This document shows, in pieces, positions 25,001 through 38,060 of a DNA stretch of 64,000 nt. The notes under the pieces were generated by a model. It was not told the origin of the DNA. It saw only the letters and a program-made list of their open reading frames with translations, and searched no databases. This DNA comes from Capsicum annuum (Eukaryota > Streptophyta > Magnoliopsida > Solanales > Solanaceae), in assembly GCF_002878395.1 (NCBI RefSeq), contig NC_061118.1:128696600-128760599 (forward strand), given 5' to 3'. The position numbers and the translations under genes were made by a program. Within the stretch, counting starts at the first letter, position 1, and each line of letters begins with the position of its first letter.

Positions 25001-25273
25001 TCGAAATAAGATCAATCCTAAAATAAATTTCCCTATCGGGGGGAACACCAGGAATATCATCATAGAAAACCTCAAGAAATTCACTAACTATAGGAACAGA
25101 TGGTAAAGATTGACCCTCTGAGTTAGAATTTTTAACTTGAAATAGATGATAAAGGCACCCCTTAAAATCAATTTCTGGGCTCTATGAACCTTTCCTTAGG
25201 TACTAAGGAACTCCCTTCCCACTCAATAACTGGCTCATTTGGAAATTTAAAGATGACCTTATGTGTCTAACAG

Positions 25274-27428
25274 TGTCACGACCCAAACCAGGGCCTGATC
25301 GTGATAGGTATCTCCAGTCCTACGTGGACTGGAGATTACCCCTTTCACCTAACCAAACCAAACACATCATCCCCCACGGACAGATAAATTCTAAACATAT
25401 AATAAGATAGCGTATAACAAACTTAAGAAAATTCAATATATATCTATAACCAATGACTGGTGATCGGCCAAACAATCGACCGACACCGCCGAATAACCAT
25501 AATAATCCAAACCAAGCCTTCTAAACAAGAACTAAAACTGAATATCAATGAAGTGTCAAGACATGCCCCCGACTATAGCCAGAATAAATCTAAATAGTCT
25601 GACACATAAGAAACCAAAACATAAATGTAGACTTTCAATGTATGGAAGCTCACCACTTCAATGCCAACTCACGAGCTGATCCTAAAACCTAATCGCTGAG
25701 CAGGAGGAGTAGAAGTATGACCAATTTTTACATCGCGTAGGGATATAGTGTTCGAAGACAATTAGCGTTTGGAGCACTAACATGAAACTCAGGGATAAGG
25801 ATAACATAATAACATGGTCAACAGTTCAAAATCAATCAAAACCAATGCACATAATCAAATGCATATACATATATATTACATGTCGGGATAGGGAACAAGG
25901 CTTAACATACGCTTTAAAACTTTATCCTTGATTGTGTAGCTCAACCATCATAACATGTACCCACAGGCTATATGTGCCGCAAATCTCACCCCCTTGTTGG
26001 TCCCTAGTGCATATAGCCGCATGAACTGGAAAATAATCTCATATATATGCACGAGGGACTTGAACCTCCAAATCATATACTAAGGTGACTTAAACACCCG
26101 ATCATGTAATGATTTATGGAGGACTTGAACCTTCCTAATCATGTAATAATAATGAGGAGGACTTAAACCTCCCTGGTCACTTTGACCCCCGCATTAGCAA
26201 ATACAGTTCCGATATCGGTCACTCGGACCTCCACTTTCACGACTTATCTACACAACTACAATTAAAGCCCAATTAAAACATTTATCACACAATCCCATTC
26301 ATTGAACCACAATACACATTTAGGCATACATTATCGGTATCATCATACCAACTACACTTGAAAGTAACATCAACATGCCAAAACAATTATCATCACTTAG
26401 GAAAATTCATAACCCCCATCCACATTTCTCATAATTAAAAATCAATTTCACAATATGGGGTTGGGTCATAACCACTTCAAAAGTTACAAGTTTGGAAAAA
26501 TTGTAATTCCCTAGTTCATTCACTATGCCCATTCACCCATAAGTTCAAAACCATAGTTAAAGCATGAAAATTATATGTAAACCATAAGAAAACATTGTTC
26601 AACAACAAGCATTCAAAACCCTCAACCATTGTTATAAAACCAGCAAGAATACCTCATGAACAATACTTTAAAACATATGATTTTAATAAATTAACAAAGA
26701 GGGAAGAGTAACATGCCTTAAACACCAAGAAATCTGAAGAAAAATTGACCCTTGAGCCCTTAGATGAACAACTTGGTGAAACCCTAGTTTGAATTGCTTG
26801 AGGGGATTTAGAGAGCCTTTTGGAGTGTTTGGGAAGTTACTTAATGGTGCCTTAAAGGGGTTATAAGACATGGGTTTCAAATTAGGTAAGCGAGGAAATA
26901 TCCAGAATGCCCTTAACAAAAAAGTTGAACAAGTGCCGCCATTGACTACGGGTCAACCGTTGACTCATAGCCACTCCTTACAACTCATCACAATAAGTCG
27001 TAACCAAGACAGTCTCTAGGACCCCCACATACTGTTGACCCTACGACTCAACTGGTACCACTCGCAATAAGACGCTACAACTTATAGGGTCCAATCATAG
27101 TTAACACAGAACCTAATTGGGTAAACACTAGACATTCTACGATTTGCACTCAACAACTTGTAACAGGTCCATACGACTCATAGTGATCCATTTGTACTCC
27201 AAGCAGAACTTAGCCACTTAAGTTTTATTTTAGTTACGATTGAGTCCATGGGACCCGTCAAGACTTCCAAACAATTGTACCCCCAATTCGTACCCAGGAC
27301 TATAAATCAAGCATAATTCATTAGACACCTTACGACTAAGGCCACCTGACCCATTAAGACACATTACGACTCATCAAGTAAGTCATTGTCAGGGCAAAAA
27401 TCTTAAAACAAAAACCCAGCGCATTACA
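25274..27428 (-). repeat. 3' LTR of GYD, full length
   Basis: Plus orientation: tgtcacgaccc at 25274 to gcgcattaca at 27428, 2155 bp. The part 27081-27428 is what the 5' LTR still keeps. It resembles the GYE LTR in its first kilobase. Confidence 0.83.
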
Positions 27429-27443
27429 TACTCCCCCTTAGGA
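27429..27443 (-). other. Polypurine tract of GYD
   Basis: The minus strand reads tcctaagggggagta directly before the 3' LTR start (TGTAATGCG). Confidence 0.82.
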
Positions 27444-27604
27444 CCATTCATCCTCGAATGATAAGACAAAGAATTTATTAACATGATTTGACTCCACATA
27501 CCACTACTCTTACCTTTAACAAAGACATAAAATAAAGATGCCAAGGAAATCACTATTTCCTTTAACAAAGTTAGAAAACAAAGATGTTAAGGAATACACA
27601 TACC

Positions 27605-28960
27605 TCAAGCATGATTATCCGAAATGGGAAACAAGAATGGATACTTGGACTTCATGTACTCCTTGGCTTCCCACATAGCTTTCTTAACCTTCTGGTTCCT
27701 CCAATGAACCTTTAACGATGCCAAATCTTTGGTTCTCAACCGATGAACTTGCCAATCCAAAATACTAATTAGAACTTCCTCATAAGATAAGGAATCGGAA
27801 CTACCTATCTCCTCTAAAGGAATAATCAATAAAGGATCACCTACGCACTTTCTAAACATTAAAACGTGAAACACTGGATGAATGGAGATCAAACAAGAGG
27901 GCAACTCTAATTTATATGTGATATTACCAACCCTTTTCAAAACTACTACGGACCAACATAACGTGGATTGATCTTCCCCTTCTTACTAACCCACATCATT
28001 CCATTCGTAGGGAACACCTTCAGAAATACCCAATCACCAACACTGAACTCCATCTCTCTTCGCGTTACATTTGCATAGGACTTTTGGCAACTTTGGGAGG
28101 CCTTAAGTTTGTCCTGGATCACCTTTACCTTCTCCATGGGTTGGTGAACCAAATTAGGAAAAAACCAAACCACCCAATAGGAGACCTACACCTTCTACCA
28201 TATAAAGCCTCAAACAGAGCCATACCGATGCTAGAGTGATAACTGTTGTTGTAGGAAAATTCTATGAGAGGCAGGTGGTTAACCCAACCACCCCCAAAAT
28301 AAAAAACATAAGCTCGAAGCATATCTTCCAAGAACTAAATTATCCTTTCTTCTTGCCCATCCATCTGCAGATGGAAAGCGGTACTGAGGGTCACCTTAGT
28401 CCCCAAAACTCACTAGAACGGCCTTTAAAAGTGAGAAAAGAATTGAGTACCCCGATCAGATATGGACACTGGAGTACCATGCAACTTCACAATCTCCTCA
28501 ATGAATAACTTGGCATAATCCTCAAAAGAGAAATTTGTCCTCACTGACGAAAAGTGAGAAGACTTAGTCATCCTATCCTTGATGACCCAGATCGAATCAA
28601 ATTATTGGTGAGACTGTGGAAGACCGATAAAAAATCCATATTAATTACATCCTATTTTCACACCGGCAGCATAATCTCTGAGTCAACCCATTGGACCTCA
28701 AGTGATCTATCTTCACTTGTTGACACACCATGCACTTAGCCACAAAATTGGCCACATCCCGCTTCATATTATTCCACCAATAAATCTCTTTAAGATCATG
28801 ATATATTTTTGTAGAACCAGGATAAATAATATATCACGACTCAGGAGCTTCAGCCAAAATTCTTCCTTGTAACCCATCAACATCGGGAACACATAATCTT
28901 TCTTGGTACCTCAAGATACCATCACACCAATCTCAAAAAACCATCACTTTCTACCTACCA
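27605..28960 (-). pseudogene. Integrase and chromodomain of GYD
   Basis: The chromodomain is in the last ORF (27605-27940): ISILDWQVHRLRTKDLASLK, then WRNQKVKKAMWEAKEYM. Upstream (to the right on the map) are the integrase C-terminal part (27946-28173), the NNSYHSSIGMALFEALYGRR region (28125-28331) and the decayed core and zinc-binding regions to about 28960. The frame shifts about every 200-300 bases. The family role is insertion into heterochromatin. Confidence 0.85.
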
Positions 28961-30350
28961 TATCATTTTTTATTTACATCAGAATAGGATCCAACACTTG
29001 TTTCTCCTTTACTTTAGCACCAAAAGATGACCTTGCCACCCCTTGAACTATCACACCTTCATCATCGGAATCCAAGAGACGGACTCCCAGATTATCCAAA
29101 TGGTGAATATCCTTCACCAAATCCCGCTTCTCCTCATCCATATGAGACAAGATTCCCAAGAAAAAACTACTAAGAGCATCAACAACCACATTAGCTTTAC
29201 CTGGATGATAGTGGAGACTCATGTCATAGTTCTTTAGCAACTCAAGATACCTAATTTGCCTGAGATTCAATTATTTTTGGTTGAACACATATCACAGGCT
29301 CTTATGATCAGAATAAATATCAACATAGACCCCATACAAATAATGCCGCCAGATTTTTAATGCAAACACCATAACTAGCAATTCCAAATCATAGATTGGA
29401 TAATTCTTCTTATGAACTTTCAAGTGCCTAGAAGCATAAGTAACCACCTTTCCATGATGAATTAACATACAACCCAATCCACCCGAGATGCATCATAATA
29501 GACAACAAAACCTCAGTGCCCTCGGGTAGAGTCAAAACCGGAGCTAAAGTCAACTTATCCTTTAGCTTTTCGAAACTACCCGCACAAGCATCAGACCATA
29601 AGAATTTTACCTTCTTCTGAGTCAACTTAGTCAACGGGGCAGAAATAGAAGATAAACTCTCCACAAACCTTTTATAGTAGCCAGCTAAACCCAAGAAGCT
29701 ATGAATATCGGATGGAGTCGTGGGTCTAGGCCACTTCTTAACCATTGAAATCTTCTATGGAACCACCATGATCCCTTCACTAGAAGCAACATGAGCCAAA
29801 TAAGTCACAACATTTAACTAGAACTCACACTTAGAAAACTTTGCGTACAAACGTTGATCCTTTAGGGTCTGCAACACAAGCCGGAGGTAATCATCATGAT
29901 CCACATCACTCTTAGAATACACCAAAATTTTATCAATAAAGACAATGATAAGCAAGTCCAAGAACTGATGGAAAACTGGATTCATAAGATCCATAAATGC
30001 GATCGGGGTAATGGTCAAACCAAAGGACATCACCAAAATCTCAAAATGATCATATCCAGTTTGGATAGTAGTCTTAGGTATATCCGCCTCCCTAATCTTC
30101 AACTGATGGTACCCAGACTGAAGATCAATCTTGGAGAAAATCTTAGCATCCTAAAGATGATCAAAGAGATCATCAATCTTCGAAAGTGGATACTTATTCT
30201 TCACGGTTACTTTATTCAATAGTGGTAATCAATACACTTCCGAAGGGAATCATCCTTCTTATGTATGAGATAATAGGAGCACCCCATGGAGACACACTAG
30301 GATAGTAAAAACCTTTTCAAGAAGATCTTTCAACTTCTCTTTAATTTCCT
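28961..30350 (-). pseudogene. Reverse transcriptase and RNase H of GYD, active site changed
   Basis: RNase [16 protein letters not shown] (about 29190) and the core at 29292-29477 ([20 protein letters not shown]). RT: FLGLAGYYKRFV (about 29680) and the palm in 29818-30102, where the catalytic FIDD reads FIDK ([13 protein letters not shown]). The second catalytic Asp is replaced, so it could not polymerise even if read through. It has several frameshifts. Confidence 0.85.
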
Positions 30351-32096
30351 TCAATTCAGTCGGAGCCATTCTGTAAGGAGGTATAGAATTAGAACAAGTA
30401 TCTGGAAGAAGATCAATCTAAAATCAATTTTCCTATTAAGAGATACACTAGGAAGATCATCAAGGAATACCTTAGAGTATTCACAAACCATCGGGATGGT
30501 CTGCAAAGAAGGACCTTCGGCTCTAGAATCCTTAACATGCACTAAGTAATAGAGGCAACCTTTGGAAACCAATTTTTGGGCTCTAAGACATGAGATAAAT
30601 CTTTCCTTAGGCACTAGGGAACTACCTTCCTATTCGATTATTGGCTCATTTGGGAAATGGAAACTGACCCTTCAGGTCCGACAATAAAGGGACGCAGAGC
30701 ACGAATGTAACCAATCCATTCCCAAAATCATATCAAAGTCTAACATGTCCAACTCTATTAGATCCACTAAGGTCTCCCTACTTTGAATCGACATCACACA
30801 ACACCTCTAAATCTTTCTAGCCACAATAATACACAGCATACTGATGGTTCTAACCAGTGTCGATGCCAGAAGTAGAAGTAGCACCATTTGGTGCAAGAGT
30901 GGATGAAGTAGCAATAGGAATCTTATTTGCTCTGAAAGTAACCTTAGAAGGACAATCCCTATGAAGATGACCAGTCTGACTATATTTAAAACACTTATTC
31001 CTCCTTTCCTCAGAAAAACCATGATGCACCTGACCATAAAATCTACAACAAGGATATGATGGAGCTGATAGAGCTCCACTAGCATGCAACTGGGCTCCTG
31101 GTGCTCTAAACCCATTATCATACTGAGAACGACGGTCATCTAATGACTTCGAATACGGAACACTATCCGTAGAGTAGTAACCAAAATTGCCCCACTTCTT
31201 CTTAGACCACTTTCCACCATCTCTACTACTCTGCTACTTACCTTCATCCTCATCCAAATAGCAAAACTTATTACTTTGCCTTTTACTCATCTCTGCATGC
31301 TTCTTCTTTTCTTTCTTCACTTGTTGCATAAACACCAAAAGTCTAGAGATATCTATATCCTTATTCAACAAGGAATACTTTCTCTCCATGATCAACTCAG
31401 GGGACAACCCTGAGGAAAACTTCCTCATTCTATCCCTCATGCTAGACACTGATTTCAGAGCATAACATAATAGCTGATAAAAATTATGGCATACTCCTTA
31501 ACAGATATCTTGCCTTGGTTAGATTCACGAATTCCTCAGCCTTCGCCCCCCTCAACTCTTGAGAAAAGAAGTGGTCAAGTAAAGCACTAGAAAATTTATC
31601 CCATAGAGTGGACTCAGGATCATCATTCCTAGACTGGTCCAACTCCTCATACCATTGGTATGCTACATCCTTCAACTGATAAGTTGCAGACTCTACACCC
31701 TCCACATCAGTAGCATGAATAATATGGAAGATATTTTCCATCTCATCAAAAAGTTTTGAGGATCTTTCTTAACTCTAGAACTAGTGAAAATAGAAGAACT
31801 CAACCTCATAAATTGGCCAACCCTAGTGGCCTCAGAGGATGGAGCAATAGAATCAACCCGCTTAGTCTGGGAGGCCACCAACTGGGTAAGTAAATGAATA
31901 GACTGGCAAAACACAACATTAGACACATCAGCTCGAGGTGCCTGTGGAGGGATAGGGAGAGCTGGTAGAACTCCCTCAGGGCTCAGAAGTAGCAACCCTC
32001 GATCAGGTCTAACTCTTGGGGTAGGACAAGATCCATCCACGTTATCCTTAGATGAGGTAGAAGAGTTTCGTGAGTATCTGATCTTTTGGGAGGCAT
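30351..32096 (-). pseudogene. gag: gag and protease of GYD
   Basis: gag begins at 32096 (MPPKRSDTHETL). The capsid core lies in 31484-31741 (YQLKDVAYQWYEELDQSR) and 31234-31449 (SGLSPELIMERKYSLLNKDI). One nucleocapsid knuckle survives, CFKYSQTGHLHRDC, with one Cys lost (about 30970). The protease is poorly preserved at 30620-30850. The linker ORF 30351-30614 (CEYSKVFLDDLPSVSLNRKI) leads to RT. Frames change repeatedly. Confidence 0.82.
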
Positions 32097-32291
32097 GATC
32101 TGAAAAGCGAACACATGGGAATTAGAGGATATTCAAGACCTTAGACTCTATAGCTTGAAATAGAGCAACAAAAAAGAAAAACATTCCTAAATGCCTCATA
32201 GTCTCTCCCTTATAAATGTGGCACACTATACACCCATAAATGAGACTCTGCTTGAAATGGATTTTTTGGACACCCAATGACACCAAACCTA

Positions 32292-32304
32292 GGCTCTGAT
32301 ACAA
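32292..32304 (-). other. Primer-binding site of GYD, damaged at the LTR side
   Basis: The minus strand reads TTGTATCAGAGCC against TGGTATCAGAGCC. The damaged bases adjoin the deletion that removed most of the 5' LTR. Confidence 0.8.
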
Positions 32305-32671
32305 TTTGTAGGGTCCAGTCGTAGTCAACATAGAACCCAATTTGGTAAACACTGGACATCCTATGATTTGCACCCAATGACTCATAACAAGTCCTTACGA
32401 CTCATAATGATCCACTTGTACTCAGAGAAAAACTTAGCCACTTAATTCTATTTTGGTTAGGATTGGGTCCATGGATCCCATCAAGACTCCTAATGACTCG
32501 TACCCCCAAGTCGTACCTATGATAGTAACTCAAGAACCATTCGATGGACACCTTATGACTAGGGCCACATGACCCATCAAGATGTATTATGACTCATCAA
32601 GTGAGTCATTTCCAGGTTATAAAGATCAAAACTCAAAAAGTTTTTAAGGTCCAAAAACTTGGGGTATTACA
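32302..32671 (-). repeat. 5' LTR remnant of GYD
   Basis: About 370 bp matching 27081-27428 of the 3' LTR and ending ggggtattaca. Some 1.8 kb equivalent to 25274-27080 is missing. The join tacaatttgtagggtcc resembles the 3' LTR string tacaacttatagggtcc, suggesting a deletion between short matching strings at the primer site and inside the LTR. Confidence 0.82.
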
Positions 32672-34318
32672 GGTAGTCTAAAGAGGCATAGCATGAGTGC
32701 AATCAGTCTATTCTGAAAATAACATCAAAATCTAACATGTTTAATTCAGATAGATCCACCAAGATTTCCTTACTACCAATAGATACAACATAACCCCTAT
32801 ATACCCTTCTAGCAACCTATGGGTTACCCACTAGGGTAGAAACAAAAAAGGGGTTTGAAATACACTCGAGACCGAAACCAAAATACACAGCCACAAATGG
32901 GGTCATATAAGAAAGGGTAGACCCAACTAAAGTAAACAATACACATCACAAGAGAAGAGTCTTAACATACCAGTGATGACATCAAGAGATGCCTCAGACT
33001 CCTGACAGGTAGTGAGAGCATACAAGTAATTTCAACCAGTGTAGGAGCCAGAAGTGGCACCCTTTGGTATAGGAGCTGATGAAGTAGAAATAGGAACCTT
33101 GTTGGCTACAGAAGCAACCCTTGAAGGAAAATTCAACTGCAAATAACCAATCTGGCAATAACTGAAACACCGATTCTTCCCATAATCATAAAAACCACGA
33201 TGTAATCGACCACAAAACTTACAAGGAGGATATGATGTAGTCGACTGGACCCCACTGGCCTGAGATTAGGCACCTTGATCCCTATAACCATCACTACTCT
33301 AAAAATAACAATCTCTAAATGGCTTCAAATTAGGTGCACTAGCTGTCGAATAGGATCCAGAGTTACCCCACTTCTTCTTGGACCACTTCCCACCATCTCT
33401 ATCACTTAGTTGCTAACCTCCACCCTGATCTGAATACCAAAACTTCTTACTCTGCCTCTTCCCATATTTGTTTGTCTTTTATTCTTCTCCTCAACCTGTT
33501 GTATATAGACCATAAGTCCAGGGATGTCCATATCCTTATTCAACAAGGTTGTCTTGCTTTCCAAAATCAACTCACAAGACAGACTAGAAGAAAATTTCCT
33601 TATTCTATCCCTCATGTTTGACACTAACTCAGGAGCACATAGTGACAACTGGTGAAATTTCAAGGCATACTCTTTCACTGTCCTCCTGCCTTACTTTAAA
33701 TTCACAAACTCCTCCACTTTTTCCTCCCTCAACTCCCAAGGAAAGAAGCAGTAAAGAAAGGAACTAAAGAATTCATCACACAAAGAAAACTCAAAATCAT
33801 CACCCCTAATACGCTCCCACTCCTCGTACCACTCCTTGTACCATTGGTATGCCATATTCTTTAACTGATAAATAGTGAATTCCATACCCTTTACCTCAAT
33901 AGCATGCAAACCAAAAAGATATTCTCTATCTCATTTATAAAACTTTAAGCTCTTTCTCAACTGTAGTACAAGTAAAAGTCGAAGGGCTCAACCTCATAAA
34001 CTATCCAACTCTAGTGGCCTTCGATGAACTCCTAGTATTACCAGAAGAACTCGATCGATGTGACTGAGATGTCACCAACTAAGTCAACGGATAAATGGAT
34101 TTAAAAAACTCAGTATTAGTAATATCTCCCTGAGGTAGCTGAGTATGAGTGCCATCAACTGGAGAAGGATCAGTGGAGACAGGTGAAACTCTACGGGGAT
34201 AATCAGAAGTAGTAACCCTAGATCGAGTCTGCATTCCAAGAGTAGGATGAACTTCATCCACATTGTCCTCAAGTGGGACAGATGAGTTTTCACAAGCTTT
34301 AGATCGTCTGGGAGGCAT
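32672..34318 (-). pseudogene. gag: gag and 5' part of protease of GYE
   Basis: gag starts at 34318 (MPPRRSKACENS). The capsid core is seen in 33691-33909 and 33406-33678 (MKEYALKFHQLSLCAPELVS). The zinc-knuckle area near 33190-33230 reads CKFCGRLHRGF and CFSYCQIGY, with ligands lost. Protease with an STLSYMT active-site region and LNMLDFDVIF lies at 32700-32960 and is cut at 32672 by GYD; the protease-RT linker continues at 25273. The sequence is full of stops. Confidence 0.8.
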
Positions 34319-34510
34319 GGTCTAAAAAGAGAATAAATGGGAGTTAGAGGAATCCAAGACCTTAGACTCTATAGCCTAAAAATAAGACAACAAGAAATGA
34401 AATATTCCTAAATTCCTCATAGTCTCTCTTATAAGTGTGGCGCACTACACACCCATAAAAGAGACTCTACTTGAAACGGATTTGTAGACACCCCATGGCA
34501 CTAAACCCTA

Positions 34511-34523
34511 GGCTTTGATACTA
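34511..34523 (-). other. Primer-binding site of GYE (two changes)
   Basis: The minus strand reads TAGTATCAAAGCC against the usual TGGTATCAGAGCC, four bases inside the LTR end at 34528. Confidence 0.82.
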
Positions 34524-34527
34524 ACTT

Positions 34528-36574
34528 TGTCATGACCCAAAGCAGGACCTAGTCGCAACGGGCATCTCAAGTCCATCAAGGATCAGAGACCGCCCCCGAT
34601 CCTATTCCAATATGACTGAGAACACCTTGCAGCGGATGAATACTAATATAAAGCATAATATGAAAGATAAACTGAAAGGTCTATATAAAATGAACATCCA
34701 AATCTATCCATAATATCAAAACCCAATACCAAATAACAACTATAATACCCAAGTCCACAGCAATCCAACAAAGCCTCTAACCAAAAACCGAGTACCAATA
34801 AAGTATCAAAGAATGCCCCTGACTATAGCCAAAATAATTATGACAAAAAGTCTATGAAATAGGAAACCAAACATGAAATAACATCTTCCAAAGGATGGAA
34901 GCTCACCACTTATAGTCAACTCATGAACCAACCACCGATACCTGATCACTATGCAGGAGTAGAAGTATATCCAGTTCTTGCATCATGTGGGGATATAATA
35001 TCTAAAAATAATTAGCGATTGGAGTGCTAGCATATAACTCGGAGATATGGGAATAATTAGTTCCATGCATAATAATTCAAACCAGTCAAAATCCAATGCT
35101 CATAACCATATGCAAAACATCTATATACCATATTGGGATAGAGAACAACACTTCACATGAACGTTTAAAACTTTAGCTTAGATTGTGTAGATTGACAATC
35201 ATAAAATGCACCTACAGGATAAATGGGCCCAGTGTCATACCCTGAACGGGCCTCAGTGCGTGTTAGCTACACAAATTAAAGATACCACAAAAGGCCATGA
35301 AATCTGATTTACCCTTTGCCCTCCATGATACATATATACATATATACACTTGGGGGATTCTCTCATACCCTGTAAGTACACGGTCATTAAGACCAACCCT
35401 CACATCGGCAAACATGAGTTTCCAGTATCAATCCTTCGGACTCACACCTTTATGGCTAGCTAACACAACCCCATTAATGCCCAATTAAAACACTTTACGC
35501 ATAACCCATCCACCAATTCCAGGAGTCAATTAATAAGGCATTATTAAGTGGTTTTTTCATACCAACTATAGATTGCAAGAAATGTCATTACCAATACTTA
35601 AGGGATTCCTTCGTACCCCGTAGACTCCACTATTAAAATCACTTAGGAGATTCCATCATACCCTACAAGGTTTTCATAAATCATTCACTTAAGGGATTCT
35701 ATCATACCCCATAAGGTTTTCCAAACCATCTTTAACCATTTAATTATTTTTACCATACATCAGTTTCAAAGATAATAATCCAAACCAAATTAGATGAAAA
35801 ATTCACATTCATTGACAATTTCACAAATGGGTTGAGGGCACATTATTTCCAAACCATGTATCAAGGAACAATCATCAAATTGGGGATTAACCATGACCAC
35901 TCCAAATGATATCATTATCGTGCATCCCACAATGTTCATAAACATTAATAAATCATGAATTTTGCATAATAAACCATGTAAAATTAATTTAACAACCAAT
36001 AATGTCAGAAGCCCTCACCTATTTCAAAACGTACAAGAAAACTATGCCATAATAATCAATTTACACCAATAAGAAAACATAAGTTCAAGGAAAAGAGATA
36101 TATACTTTAATTGTAGAGAAATTCAAAGAATACCGCACCCATAGGACCCTAGATGATCCCCTCCTCGAACCCTAGCCTTGAGTTAAAAAGGGGATTTTGG
36201 AAGATGATGTTTTAGAGTGAATAGTGACCTTTATGTATTGAGAACTAATGAGAATTGGTCCTTGTATGTTTTAAAAGTCATGTATGAGTGAATGTACCTT
36301 ACTACCCTTCTCCTCTTTTTAAATAAACAAAACAACCGCAAAAATACACTGTTCCACATCGCAGACTTCATCGCACTAACTACCTTCCACGTCGTGGGGC
36401 TATCGCGAAGGCTTACTACCTTCGTGACCCAAAACTACCCCGAACCCCAATCAAAAATTCCAAAACTCTCCTAAGTTACCCATTTTACATCCCCGTACAT
36501 GATTTGAGGAAAAAATTAATATTTCAAGCAGGGGTAGGCCAAAAATAAAATACCCAAAATTTAAAAGTGTTACA
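34528..36574 (-). repeat. 5' LTR of GYE
   Basis: In plus orientation it runs from tgtcatgaccc (34528) to aagtgttaca (36574), 2047 bp. Stretches such as gactatagcc and ggatggaagctcaccactt match the GYD 3' LTR, so the two elements belong to related families but are clearly diverged. The flank at 36575 is GYF chromodomain-region sequence. Confidence 0.85.
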
Positions 36575-38060
36575 TGGGTGGCCTGAGATAGTATAGAAAG
36601 AGTTAATTAATTAAGGGAACTATTACCTCAAGTTGGGACTGTATTTGAAGAGGGAAGGTGGGGGTACTAGGTCATCATATCTGCTTTTGCTTTCCAAGTA
36701 GCTCCCTCAACTGACTGATTTCTCAACAGAACCTTTACTTAAGTGACCTCTTTGTTTCTCAGCTTATGAATCTGATGATCAAGGATCTCAACTTGGATTT
36801 CTTTATAAGAAAGACAGTCGTTCACGCCCATACTCTCTAAAGGAATGAGTAGTGTTGGGTTACTAATGCATTTCTTCAACAAGGAGATATAAAAGACGGG
36901 ATACAATGATGCTAAATCTATAGGTAACTTCAAATTATAGGCTACCTTGCCATAAGGGCTCAAAATCTTATAAAGACCCATATAATGAGGACTCAGCTTT
37001 CCCTTCCTACCAAATCTCTTCACCTCTTTTATGGACAAATCCTTTAAGTAGATAAAATCACAAATGTCAAACTCAAGCTCCCTTTTCCTCACATCTACAT
37101 AAGATTTTTGAAAACTTTGAGCAGTCTTTAGCCTTTCCCTAATTAGATAAACTTTTTCCATTGCCCTATGCACAGAATCTGGACCTATTAGAGTGATTTC
37201 ACCAACCTCAAACTAACCAATAGAAGATCTACACCTCCTACCATAAAGCGCTTCAAGAAGGCAATCTAAATACTGGAGTGGTAGTTGTTATTGTAAGCAA
37301 ATCAATTAAAGGAAAGTGATCATCCTCATTACCCTTAAAGTCAATCACGCACGCTCTCAACATATCCTCTAAGGTCTGGATGACCCTTTATCCCTGACCA
37401 TCTTTCTATGGGTGAAAAGTTATACTACGATAAACTTGGGTACCAAGACCCCTCTAAAAAGTCTTACAAAATTAAGAGGTAAATTAGGTACCTCTATCTG
37501 AAATAATGGTCAAAGAGACTCTATAAAATTTAACCAACTCCTTAATATATAGCTTCACATAATCTTTGGGTGAATCTAAAGTGTTACTAGCAAAAAATGG
37601 GCTGACTTATTCATTCCACAGTATCCCAAATAGAATTATGTTGTCGATGAGTACGAGGCAACCCTATAATGAAGTACATATTCACCACTCCTCACTTCTA
37701 AGTAGGAATATTGAATTGCTAAAGCATACCACTAGGTCTCTAGTGCTCACCCTTAACCTGCTAGCAATTTGGATACTTAACTATAAATTTTGTAGTATTT
37801 TTTTTTATGCCATTCCCCAATAGACTTCCCACAAATCACGGTACATCTTAGTGGCTCCTGGTGAATAGAATACCGAGAACCGTAAATTTTTGCTAACATT
37901 TGCTATCTCAAATCATCCACATTTGGAACACATAATTTGCCTTGACATCAAAGAACACCATCTCTCCGTTGGGAGAAAACATTAACCTTCTGACTTTAAA
38001 CTGCTTCTTTCAATCTTAGAAAAATAGGATAACTATCTTGCTTTTCCTTTACCTCAGCTA
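36575..38060 (-). pseudogene. Integrase and chromodomain of GYF
   Basis: Chromodomain: the frame of 36739-37173 ends ILDHQIHKLRNKEVT and, after a stop, RNQSVEGATWKAKADM continues at about 36660-36720. The integrase C-terminal region is FDICDFIYLKDLSIKEVKRF (about 37020). The core and zinc-binding regions at 37200-37900 are recognisable by similarity to GY1 but heavily broken. Dead. Confidence 0.8.

Larger units (their letters stand above)
25274..32671 (-). mobile_element. Ty3/gypsy chromovirus GYD, nested in GYE
   Basis: A minus-strand element with both LTRs: 3' LTR 25274-27428 and a strongly shortened 5' LTR 32302-32671. The interior has polypurine tract, chromodomain, integrase, RNase H, RT, protease, gag and primer site. 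It interrupts the GYE protease. No clean 5-bp target duplication is seen (aacag before, ggtag after), though gtctaa occurs close to both junctions. Coding regions are broken and the RT active site is altered, so it is dead. Confidence 0.87.
22539..36574 (-). mobile_element. Ty3/gypsy chromovirus GYE, split by GYD and 3'-truncated
   Basis: This minus-strand element has two blocks, 22539-25273 (integrase to protease) and 32672-36574 (protease, gag, primer site, 5' LTR). The protease coding sequence stops at 25273 and resumes at 32672 at the matching place when both are aligned to the same region of GYD (about 30665-30730), so it is one element interrupted by GYD. Its integrase C-terminus, chromodomain and 3' LTR are missing; PMD sequence follows at 22538. 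Confidence 0.85.

Noticed and set aside
25274..27080. Separate solo LTR left of a short-LTR element
   Set aside because: Its outer end, the polypurine tract position at 27429 and the match of 27081-27428 to the right LTR are better explained by one full 3' LTR and a deleted 5' LTR.
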